Shown in pieces: positions 1 through 5,171 of a stretch of 6,655 nucleotides of DNA (position 1 is its first letter; every line of letters begins with the position of its first letter). Source of the DNA: Eggerthellaceae bacterium UBA5906 (lineage in GTDB: Bacteria > Actinomycetota > Coriobacteriia > Coriobacteriales > Eggerthellaceae); NCBI GenBank assembly GCA_002431805.1, contig DJEE01000031.1, positions 16,574-23,228 of the forward strand, in the 5' to 3' direction. The notes beneath the pieces are model-generated. The model was not told the DNA's origin and made no database searches. It was given only the letters and a program-made list of their open reading frames with translations. Made by a program: the position numbers and the translations under genes.

Positions 1-1055
1 CCAGCCAGCCGGAAGGCCCCATCGATTGCGGCAACTCCGGCACCACGGTGCGCCTGCTCATGGGCATTTTGGCGCCGTGGAACATCCGCGTCACGCTTAC
101 CGGCGACGCCTCGCTGCAAAAACGTCCCATGCGCCGCATCACCGCGCCGCTAATGAAGATGGGCGCTCATTTCGAGCCGGCGGGGCAGGAACATCTGCCC
201 ATCACGGTGGTAGGCGGCGGGCTGCACCCCATCACCTACGACGCCCCCATGGCATCGGCCCAGCTGAAAACTGCCGTGCTTTTGGCCGGCATGTACGCGC
301 ACGGCACCACCACCTTAAACGAGCCTGCGCCAAGCCGAAACCACACCGAGCTCATGCTGCCCGAATACGGCGTGGCAACCACGGCCGGCGAGCGCACGGC
401 AAGCGTTACCGGCCCCGCGCAGCCCCAGGCCAGCGAGGTGCTGGTGCCCGGCGATCCGTCTTCGGCGGCGTTCTTGGTGTGCGCGGCCGTGCTGTGCCCG
501 AACAGCTCCATTCAGGTGGAAAATGTCAGTCTGAATACGGCGCGCATCGGCTTCACGCGCACGCTCGAGCGCATGGGCGCCCAGGTCAGCGTCACGCACA
601 CGGGCGCGGCAGGCAAAGAACCGTACGGTATCATCGAGGCGCTCTACACGCCGCATCTGCGCGGGTGCGAGGTTCCAGTCGAGAAAATCGCCGGCATCAT
701 CGACGAGATCCCGGTGCTTGCGCTGGTGGCGGCGCATGCACACGGCGTTACCGTGTTTCGCGAGGTGGGCGAGCTGCGCGTGAAGGAAACCGACCGCTTG
801 GCCGCCATCATCGACGGGCTTGCAAAGCTTGGCGTGGACGCATGGTGCGAAGGCGACGACCTGTACATCGAAGGCCAACCTGACTTGGTTGTTCCCGAAG
901 GGCTGGAGTTCGACTCGCTCGGCGACCATCGCCTGGCCATGACATGGTCGCTGGTGGGCCTTACCGGGCACGTGCCGGTTGCAATCAAAAACTTCGAGGC
1001 CGTGGCGGTAAGCTACCCTGGCTTCCTTGACGACATAGAAAGGCTTGCTCGATGA
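1..1055 (+). CDS. aroA: 3-phosphoshikimate 1-carboxyvinyltransferase (EPSP synthase), 5'-truncated by window edge
   Basis: This enzyme transfers the enolpyruvyl group of PEP to shikimate-3-phosphate, the sixth step of the cytosolic shikimate pathway to chorismate. The reading frame is open from base 3 and about 350 codons are visible. The family is about 430 residues, so roughly 80-90 N-terminal residues lie outside the window. The GTG at 48 is an internal Val codon, not the start, because the signature DCGNSGTTVR (bases 24-53) runs across it. Other signatures follow in order: GDASLQKRPM, SAQLK (255-269), RNHTE (336-350), the catalytic-region DEIPVLAL, RVKETDRL, and DHRLAM near the C-terminus. 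SAQLK, R-x-H-T-E and the C-terminal VSYPGF in place of the E. coli AKTFPDY resemble class II (Bacillus-type) EPSP synthases; the class is inferred. The stop overlaps the cmk start by four bases (ATGA, 1052-1055), suggesting one transcript and translational coupling. Confidence 0.96.
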   Translation, partial: SQPEGPIDCGNSGTTVRLLMGILAPWNIRVTLTGDASLQKRPMRRITAPLMKMGAHFEPAGQEHLPITVVGGGLHPITYDAPMASAQLKTAVLLAGMYAHGTTTLNEPAPSRNHTELMLPEYGVATTAGERTASVTGPAQPQASEVLVPGDPSSAAFLVCAAVLCPNSSIQVENVSLNTARIGFTRTLERMGAQVSVTHTGAAGKEPYGIIEALYTPHLRGCEVPVEKIAGIIDEIPVLALVAAHAHGVTVFREVGELRVKETDRLAAIIDGLAKLGVDAWCEGDDLYIEGQPDLVVPEGLEFDSLGDHRLAMTWSLVGLTGHVPVAIKNFEAVAVSYPGFLDDIERLAR

Positions 1056-1732
1056 TTATCGCAATTGACGGTCCTTCGGGAGCGGGCAAATCCACCGTTT
1101 CGAAGGCTGTGGCGCGCCGTTTGGGCTTCTCGTGCCTTGACACGGGGGCGATGTACCGCTCCGTGGCGTGGATTGCGCTGCAATCTGGTGTGGCGCTTGA
1201 CGACGCGGTGGCGCTTGGCGAGTTGGCGCGCACCAGTGAGATCGCGTTTTCGCATGAGGCGGGCGACCCGTTGCCGCGTCGCGTGTCCATTGCGGGCACC
1301 GATGTTACCGATGCCATCCGCACCGCTGAGATAGACCGCGCCGTCAGTGCCGTTGCGGCCACGCCTGCCGTGCGCCAGGCGCTTGTTGCGCAGCAGCAGC
1401 GCATCGGACGCGCGGGCAATTACGTGGTTGAAGGTCGCGACATCGGCACCGCTGTGTTCCCCGAGGCCGAGCTGAAGGTGTTTCTGACGGCGTCTGCTGC
1501 CGAACGCGCGCACCGTCGCGTGGCCCAAAACGAGCGCCGAGGCGTTGGCAGCACGAACTACGAAGAGGTGCTTGCCGACATCAAGCGCCGCGACGCGATC
1601 GACTCCTCGCGCGACGCCAGCCCGCTGAAACCGGCTGCCGATGCGGTGCAGATGGATTCCACGGGCCGCGCCATCGACCAGGTTATCGACCGCATCTGCG
1701 TGCTTGCAACCGAGAAGGGTATGCGCGCATGA
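1052..1732 (+). CDS. cmk: Cytidylate kinase
   Basis: This enzyme phosphorylates CMP and dCMP with ATP, giving CDP/dCDP for nucleic acid and phospholipid synthesis in the cytosol. The 226 residues match the usual bacterial CMP kinase length. The P-loop GPSGAGKST sits at residues 7-15. DTGAMYR (30-36) begins the nucleotide-monophosphate-binding part, an I-R-x-x-E-I-D segment lies near 89-95, EGRDIGT (127-133) is the family signature, and RDAIDSSRDASPL (180-192) is the lid/CMP-contact motif. The start is supported by GAAAGG at 1038-1043, eight bases upstream. The gene overlaps aroA by four bases on its 5' side and plsC by four on its 3' side, so the three genes behave as a compact operon. The linkage cmk-plsC-ispH is also common in Clostridia. 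Nothing is missing or unusual. Confidence 0.97.
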   Translation: MIIAIDGPSGAGKSTVSKAVARRLGFSCLDTGAMYRSVAWIALQSGVALDDAVALGELARTSEIAFSHEAGDPLPRRVSIAGTDVTDAIRTAEIDRAVSAVAATPAVRQALVAQQQRIGRAGNYVVEGRDIGTAVFPEAELKVFLTASAAERAHRRVAQNERRGVGSTNYEEVLADIKRRDAIDSSRDASPLKPAADAVQMDSTGRAIDQVIDRICVLATEKGMRA

Positions 1733-2571
1733 GCCTTTTTTTGAAGTACGAGGACATGTGGGACCGCGCTCTTGGCGGCACCACCGACGAGAAGCAAATT
1801 CCGCATTGGTTCGCCAACCTCGCCTATGCGCTGGTGGGCTTCGTGTTCAAAATCTGCTTCCGTTACCGCGTTGACGGGCGCGAGAACCTGCGCGCGTTTA
1901 AGGACAAGTGCGGCGCGGTGGTGGTGTCGAACCACACGTCGTTTTTGGACGTGGTGCTTATGTATGTGGCGGCGCGTCCTAGCCAGTTCGTGCGCCTGAT
2001 GGGCCGCGACACGCTGTTCGACAACGCTGGCGGCCTGGTGGGACAGATTCTCTCACGCGTGGGCGCGTTTCCCATCAAGCGCGACTCGGCCGACCGCGTT
2101 GCCATCAAACGCGCAGCTCACATGCTGAAAGGCAACCAGTTGGTGGGCATTTTGCCCGAGGGCACGCGCCGCGGCAAAGGCAGCAAAAAGCCCGAGATTC
2201 ACTCCGGTGCCGCGTTTATCGCGAAAATGGGCAAGGCGCCTATCCTGCCCATGTGCGTGCGCAACGCCGAGAACGTGAAGCGCAAAGGCGAGCGGCTGCG
2301 CTTCCCGAAGATCACCGTCGAGTACGGCCGCCCCATCGTGGTGTCCGATTTCGACTTCCTGCCGAAGGAAGACCGCCTAGACGGCTGCTCGTGGTATGCC
2401 ATGCGCGAGGTGTTCGCCCTGCACCAGCGCGTGCCGCGCGAGCAGGTGGACATGCGCGCGCTGTTCCCCGATGGCCGCGACTTCACGGACGTGTTCGCCA
2501 ACCATCCCATCCCCGAGCACACCTGCGAAGAAGCCATAGCCCTCGCACGTCCCGCAAAGAAGGAGAAGTGA
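1729..2571 (+). CDS. plsC: 1-acyl-sn-glycerol-3-phosphate acyltransferase (PlsC family)
   Basis: This is a predicted membrane-associated acyltransferase that acylates lysophosphatidate at sn-2 to give phosphatidate, the precursor of membrane phospholipids. Acyltransferase motifs appear in order: block I H-x4-D as NHTSFLD (His69, Asp74), block II around FPIKR (114-118), block III LPEGTRRG (142-149), and block IV around PILPM (171-175). A hydrophobic stretch at residues 27-43 could anchor the protein to the membrane. At 280 residues it is longer than many PlsC proteins (about 200-250); the extra length is a C-terminal tail of roughly 75 residues after the core, with no domain I recognise, ending in a charged PAKKEK. 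GAGAAGGG at 1712-1719, inside the end of cmk, is a good ribosome binding site nine bases before the ATG. A related lysophospholipid or glycerol-3-phosphate acyltransferase role cannot be excluded from sequence alone. Confidence 0.9.
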   Translation: MSLFLKYEDMWDRALGGTTDEKQIPHWFANLAYALVGFVFKICFRYRVDGRENLRAFKDKCGAVVVSNHTSFLDVVLMYVAARPSQFVRLMGRDTLFDNAGGLVGQILSRVGAFPIKRDSADRVAIKRAAHMLKGNQLVGILPEGTRRGKGSKKPEIHSGAAFIAKMGKAPILPMCVRNAENVKRKGERLRFPKITVEYGRPIVVSDFDFLPKEDRLDGCSWYAMREVFALHQRVPREQVDMRALFPDGRDFTDVFANHPIPEHTCEEAIALARPAKKEK

Positions 2572-2709
2572 GTCGAACCAAGCCGTGCTGTTTCGGCTCA
2601 TGAACGTTTGAGACGGGCGCTGGCATGAGCGCGGGTCACGATAGCCCACCAGCAGAACGCTACCCCCTTGTTTGCACAAATGGGGGTAACTCATGTGAAA
2701 GGATGCAAC
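2572..2709 (+). promoter_or_regulatory. plsC-ispH leader with several short inverted repeats
   Basis: This 138-base gap precedes ispH. It contains GCTCATG/CATGAGC (2596-2602 with 2624-2630), AGCCG/CGGCT (2581-2585 with 2594-2598), GCGCT/AGCGC (2617-2621 with 2628-2632) and TACCCCC/GGGGGTA (2661-2667 with 2682-2688). The last pair has an inner TTTG/CAAA. The first three share bases and could not all form at once. No helix is followed by a T-run, so none looks like an intrinsic terminator, and I see no convincing -35/-10 pair. The 7-bp pairs are only modestly above chance for a region this size. Whether this is a leader inside one transcript or a separate ispH promoter region cannot be decided here. 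Confidence 0.35.
2698..2703 (+). promoter_or_regulatory. Ribosome binding site that sets the ispH start
   Basis: AAAGGA lies six bases before the ATG at 2710. It supports that ATG over an in-frame TTG at 2668, which would add 14 residues (ending VKGCN) and has no comparable site upstream. From the ATG, the first iron-sulfur Cys falls at residue 12, the same number as in E. coli IspH. Confidence 0.8.
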
Positions 2710-3546
2710 ATGCAGGTATTCCGCAGTCAGAACGCTGGCGCTTGCTATGGCGTGCAACGCGCGCTTGACCTGGCCTTAAAGGCAAGCGAAGGCGATGGCT
2801 CGGCGTTTACGTTGGGGCCGCTTATCCACAACCCGCAGGTGGTGGCCGAGCTGGCCGAGCGCGGCGTGCACGCGGTTGAGCAGCCCGAGCAGGCAACGCA
2901 TGGGGCCATTATCATCCGCAGCCACGGCGTTACGCCGGCGGTGCGGCGCAGCGTTGAGGCGCAGGGGCTTCCCGTTGTGGATGCCACGTGCCCGCATGTG
3001 CTGCGTGCGCAAAAGGCCGCGGCTGCCTTAGCGCAGCAGTGCGGTTTCGTGGTGGTTGTGGGCGAGGAAGGCCACCCCGAGGTTGAAGGCTTGGTGGCGT
3101 GTGCGCAGGAGGCTGGCGGCAAGGTTGCTGTGGCCGAAAGCACCGCCGACGTGCCGGCCGGCCTGCCCGCGCAGGTGGGCGTGGTGGTGCAAACCACGCA
3201 AACGCGCGATGCGCTGGAAGACGTGCTTGCGGGCATTGCCGCGCAGGGTATTCAGCCCGTGGTGAAGGACACCGTGTGCACAGCCACGCGTCAGCGCCAG
3301 CAGGCGGCGGCGCAGCTGGCGGGCAAAGTTGATGCCATCGTGGTCATCGGCGGGCGCAATTCCGCCAACACCACGCACCTGGCCGAAATCTGCGCCGCGG
3401 AATGCGCGCGCACGCACCATGTGGAGTCGGCGGTCGAGCTTGACCCCGCGTGGTTTGCCGGGTGCGAAACCGTGGGGGTCACGGCGGGTGCCAGCACGCC
3501 GGACAACCAGATAGACGCCGTAGTCAAGCGGCTTGAACAGCTGTAG
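2710..3546 (+). CDS. ispH: 4-hydroxy-3-methylbut-2-enyl diphosphate reductase
   Basis: IspH is the last enzyme of the MEP pathway. It uses a [4Fe-4S] cluster to reduce HMBPP to isopentenyl and dimethylallyl diphosphate in the cytosol. With the ATG at 2710 the protein has 278 residues, slightly shorter than the usual 300 or more. The three cluster Cys are visible in family context: Cys12 in NAGACYGV, Cys94 in DATCPHV and Cys190 in KDTVCTAT. Substrate-contact residues are also present: His40 (LIHNPQVV), His72 (RSHGV), His122 and Glu124 (GHPEVEG), Thr162-Thr163 (VQTTQT), the N-S-A-N of GGRNSANTTHL and the Ser of GASTPDN. The gene lies 138 bases after plsC and ends just before a strong intrinsic terminator, so it closes the upstream housekeeping block. 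The MEP pathway, rather than mevalonate, fits an actinobacterial host. Confidence 0.96.
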   Translation: MQVFRSQNAGACYGVQRALDLALKASEGDGSAFTLGPLIHNPQVVAELAERGVHAVEQPEQATHGAIIIRSHGVTPAVRRSVEAQGLPVVDATCPHVLRAQKAAAALAQQCGFVVVVGEEGHPEVEGLVACAQEAGGKVAVAESTADVPAGLPAQVGVVVQTTQTRDALEDVLAGIAAQGIQPVVKDTVCTATRQRQQAAAQLAGKVDAIVVIGGRNSANTTHLAEICAAECARTHHVESAVELDPAWFAGCETVGVTAGASTPDNQIDAVVKRLEQL

Positions 3547-3551
3547 CAACG

Positions 3552-3572
3552 GGGGCCTGCGGGCCCCTTTTT
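3552..3572 (+). terminator. Intrinsic terminator after ispH
   Basis: GGGGCC (3552-3557) pairs with GGCCCC (3562-3567) around the tetraloop TGCG, followed directly by TTTTT (3568-3572). It begins six bases after the ispH stop codon. This is a textbook rho-independent terminator and separates the housekeeping transcript from the regulator gene downstream. Confidence 0.88.
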
Positions 3573-3610
3573 GCGTGTGCGTCCGCGTTACGAAAAATTT
3601 TCCGCGTTGC

Positions 3611-3630
3611 AATTTGTTGTACAACAAATT
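3611..3630. promoter_or_regulatory. Perfect 20-bp palindrome, probable operator
   Basis: AATTTGTTGTACAACAAATT equals its own reverse complement over all 20 bases. It lies 38 bases past the ispH terminator and 89 bases before the start of the LytTR regulator gene, in an AT-rich island within GC-rich DNA. A 10-bp half-site with no central gap is what a dimeric helix-turn-helix protein typically binds. LytTR proteins usually bind spaced direct repeats, so the binder may be another regulator. I cannot place -35/-10 boxes with confidence, so its position relative to the promoter is unknown. Confidence 0.6.
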
Positions 3631-3667
3631 CGAAGAATTCCGGGTTACGCTCGATGTTGTAAGACAC

Positions 3668-3696
3668 GAGCGCAGCCTTTTTTGCTAGCTGCGCTC
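3668..3696 (+). promoter_or_regulatory. Stem-loop in the leader of the LytTR gene
   Basis: GAGCGCAGC (3668-3676) and GCTGCGCTC (3688-3696) are perfect 9-bp inverted arms around an 11-base loop containing TTTTTT. The stem ends ten bases before the ribosome binding site. The T-run lies inside the loop, so it is not an intrinsic terminator. It could be an mRNA-stabilising or translation-modulating hairpin, or a second protein-binding site on DNA. Confidence 0.5.
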
Positions 3697-3706
3697 ATCG
3701 ACGGCG

Positions 3707-3712
3707 AAGGAG
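3707..3712 (+). promoter_or_regulatory. Ribosome binding site of the LytTR gene
   Basis: AAGGAG lies seven bases before the ATG at 3720. It is a strong Shine-Dalgarno match at good spacing and fixes the start of the regulator. Confidence 0.8.
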
Positions 3713-3719
3713 TGCGGCC

Positions 3720-4427
3720 ATGTGCAGGATTTTGGTGGTTGACGAAGCGGTACCAGCTTGCGATCAGCTGTGCGGCATGATTGCGCATCATCCCGCGGCG
3801 GCAACGGTTGCTATCGAGCGCTGTGCGCTTGACGATGTGGTGCAGCGCGTGGGCGAGTCCCCGCGTGTGGACATTCTGTTCGTTGACGTGAACGCGGGCG
3901 GGGCGGCCGGCGGCGGCATCGCGCTTGTGCACGAGCTTGAACGCCGCAACATGATGCCGCTGGTGGTGTACCTGGCCACGCGCGAAACGTATACGTCGGC
4001 CGTGTACAGCACGCGCCACCAGTACCTGCTGCTCGAGCCGCTTTCGCAGCGCGAGGTGCGCGCCGCGCTTGACAAGGTATTTGGCATGCTCGGCACGGCG
4101 GCAACGGCCCCGGTGATGCTGCGCAGCGGCGGGTCCACGCACGTAATCGACCCGCACGAGGTGCAGTTCGTGCAAAGCCAGGGGCGCAAGGTGCTCGTGT
4201 CGTTTGCCGACGGGCGCGAGCTTTTAGCCTACGCGGCCCTATCCGAGCTTGAACAGCAGCTGCCCGGCGCGTTCGTGCGCTGCCACAAAAGCTACCTCGC
4301 GAATATGGAGCACGTGCGCACCAGCTGCCACAACGCCCTTACCATGGCGTCGGGCGCGTGCGTCCCCGTAAGCCAGCGTCAATACCGCGCCGTCCGCGAC
4401 GCGTTGGCCTCGTACACCGCGCAATAA
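3720..4427 (+). CDS. LytTR-family response regulator with atypical receiver domain
   Basis: This is a predicted cytosolic DNA-binding regulator of 235 residues with the usual receiver-LytTR architecture. The receiver spans about residues 2-122. It starts RILVVDE with acidic-pocket Asp8 and Glu9, and Asp56 in ILFVDVN is the likely phospho-acceptor. The conserved Thr/Ser position is Ala86 (VVYLATRE), and the Lys of the usual L-K-P motif is Glu106 (YLLLEPL), so normal phospho-signalling is doubtful. The LytTR domain spans about 132-232. Its hallmarks are LRSGGSTHVI, VQFVQSQGRKVLVSFADG, LSELEQQL and FVRCHKSYLANMEHV. Seven Cys (2, 14, 18, 35, 188, 203, 214) is a lot for this family. No histidine kinase is adjacent, so it is an orphan in this window. 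It sits between the ispH terminator and a repeat-rich gap. Regulated genes and signal are unknown; autoregulation through the upstream sites is possible but only inferred. Confidence 0.88.
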   Translation: MCRILVVDEAVPACDQLCGMIAHHPAAATVAIERCALDDVVQRVGESPRVDILFVDVNAGGAAGGGIALVHELERRNMMPLVVYLATRETYTSAVYSTRHQYLLLEPLSQREVRAALDKVFGMLGTAATAPVMLRSGGSTHVIDPHEVQFVQSQGRKVLVSFADGRELLAYAALSELEQQLPGAFVRCHKSYLANMEHVRTSCHNALTMASGACVPVSQRQYRAVRDALASYTAQ

Positions 4428-4438
4428 CGGGTCGCTCG

Positions 4439-4710
4439 TTCCAACATGCAGCAAAAGTGACGGTTTTTCGGCAACTTCTCGATATGTTGGAAAGAAAATC
4501 GGCAAAACGGCCAGATATTGGAATGCAGACGAATTACATCTTCCGGTTTGTTTCATGTGGTTCGGAAGCACGGGGAGTATCCCCAGGTCAGAGAAACGTC
4601 GACCATTCCCTAAGTAATTATTTGCCCGCTGTCCTGCATCGTAGGTGGGTTTCCCGTTCCAATCTCCCGCATTTCTGCCGGAAAACCGTCATTTTCGCTG
4701 CATGTTGGAA
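4439..4710. repeat. MITE-like 272-bp segment with 35-bp imperfect terminal inverted repeats
   Basis: The left end (4439-4473, beginning TTCCAACATGCAGC) and the right end (4676-4710, ending GCTGCATGTTGGAA) are inverted copies matching at 32 of 35 bases. Each end belongs to a 54-bp unit (4439-4492 and 4657-4710) that itself starts TTCCAA and closes TTGGAA; unit 1 has 9-bp perfect arms, TTCCAACAT/ATGTTGGAA. The interior has no credible gene. It holds CTTCCG/CGGAAG (4540-4545 with 4563-4568) and GGGGA/TCCCC (4572-4576 with 4580-4584). By eye it is more AT-rich than the flanking genes. I see no target-site duplication. It could be a non-autonomous mobile element or two members of a dispersed intergenic repeat in opposite orientation. 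Confidence 0.6.
4468..4523 (+). repeat. Degenerate 25-bp tandem repeat at the end of the left 54-bp unit
   Basis: A 25-base stretch at 4468-4492, beginning TCGGCAA and ending TTGGAA, recurs with many differences at 4499-4523 with the same start and end (period 31). The related half of the right unit (TTGGAA to CCGGCA in reverse) has the same layout. This suggests that the left unit has a duplicated or alternative end. Confidence 0.35.
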
Positions 4711-4737
4711 TGCGAACGGGGGCGAGATGAGGTAGGT

Positions 4738-4774
4738 ACGAAGATGGCCCCCGCCTCGGGGATAGCGCCTTCGT
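4738..4774. repeat. Nested hairpin with GC-rich core
   Basis: ACGAAG (4738-4743) pairs with CTTCGT (4769-4774), and inside it CCCCG (4749-4753) pairs with CGGGG (4757-4761) around CCT. The outer arm overlaps by two bases the start of the larger inverted repeat downstream, so the two structures would compete. No T-run follows. Confidence 0.35.
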
Positions 4775-4861
4775 GAACGCGGGGACGGAGCGGGTGTTCG
4801 CGATGGATCTTTGGGAAATGTGGGGTTTATCGTGAACACGCCCCTCCGTCCCCGCGTTCAC
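4773..4861. repeat. Long inverted repeat, 32/33-base arms
   Basis: The left arm 4773-4804 begins GTGAACGCGGGGACGGAG. The right arm 4829-4861 ends with the exact complement, CTCCGTCCCCGCGTTCAC. The 18 outer base pairs are perfect. The inner part continues as GTGTTCGCGAT against ATCGTGAACAC with a one-base bulge and few mismatches. The loop is 24 bases (4805-4828). As DNA it could be a short palindromic element, and as RNA a very stable hairpin. It has no following T-run, so it is not a canonical terminator. A chance origin is very unlikely at this arm length. Confidence 0.75.
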
Positions 4862-5052
4862 GGTTGCCCTTTTCGACTTTCTCGTCCGACTCTCGTCTCG
4901 CCGAACCCTCGACTTCCTCACCCAAAGTGGGACGGTACCAAAGTGGGACGGTATCCGCCCCCTGTCACGCGATGGTACCCGACCCGACCCCTCATCTCCT
5001 CGGAAAGTGGGACGGTACCCGACCCCTGTCACGCGTGTTCGCGGTTGCCCTT
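4856..5052 (+). repeat. 16-bp direct repeat bracketing the 4872-5036 block
   Basis: GTTCACGGTTGCCCTT at 4856-4871 and GTTCGCGGTTGCCCTT at 5037-5052 differ at one base. The 165 bases between them hold the AAAGTGGGACGGTAC repeats. The first copy overlaps the right arm of the long inverted repeat. The pair may mark the edges of an inserted or duplicated block. Confidence 0.5.
4924..5035 (+). repeat. Short direct-repeat cluster based on AAAGTGGGACGGTAC
   Basis: AAAGTGGGACGGTA occurs at 4924, 4940 and 5004. The longer 32-base copies at 4940-4971 and 5004-5035 match at 30 of 32 positions and also share CCCCTGTCACGCG at their ends. They are separated by exactly 32 bases (period 64), and the first two short copies are 16 bases apart. 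The intervening 32 bases are partly repeat-derived: GGTACCCGACCC at 4974-4985 recurs at 5014-5025. This looks like a degenerate tandem or dispersed intergenic repeat. I find no cas genes and no unique spacers. Confidence 0.7.
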
Positions 5053-5171
5053 CTGGCTTGTGACCCGCGGCCTTTGCGTGGAGTTGCGCATTTGCGGTGG
5101 CGTGCGCGTGCGTGTGCGGTACCATAACCTGCTGAGTAAATTGCGGGCAGAAGGCGAAAGGCGGTGGGCAC

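Larger units (their letters stand above)
4428..5171. other. 744-base intergenic region with repeats and no supported gene
   Basis: The region between the LytTR gene and the radical SAM gene has open frames on both strands, but none shows a recognisable domain or plausible protein composition, and they run through the repeats described separately. There is no tRNA- or rRNA-like sequence. No obvious terminator follows the LytTR stop at 4425-4427, and no clear promoter precedes 5172, although CATAAC at 5123-5128 could be a weak -10 element. Confidence 0.65.

Noticed and set aside
315..971. Long antisense frame inside aroA, with similar ones inside ispH, the LytTR gene and the DUF512 gene.
   Set aside because: These are shadows of GC-rich coding sequence; the + strand frames carry all the conserved motifs.
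2668..2709. A longer ispH start at the TTG at 2668.
   Set aside because: It has no ribosome binding site and lies in the hairpin. The ATG at 2710 has AAAGGA six bases upstream and places the first cluster Cys at residue 12, as in E. coli.
3644..3658. GTT cores spaced 12 bases apart as a LytTR binding site.
   Set aside because: The flanking bases do not fit the LytTR consensus, and known sites have 9-base repeats with about 12 bases between them, so the period should be larger.
4439..4492. The 54-base unit as a terminator for the LytTR gene.
   Set aside because: Its arms are followed by AGAAAAT rather than a T-run, and the same unit recurs inverted at 4657-4710, which fits a repeat better.
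4940..5035. CRISPR-like layout: two 32-base repeats with a 32-base spacer.
   Set aside because: There are only two full copies, the spacer shares GGTACCCGACCC with the repeats, a partial copy sits 16 bases upstream, and no cas gene is present.
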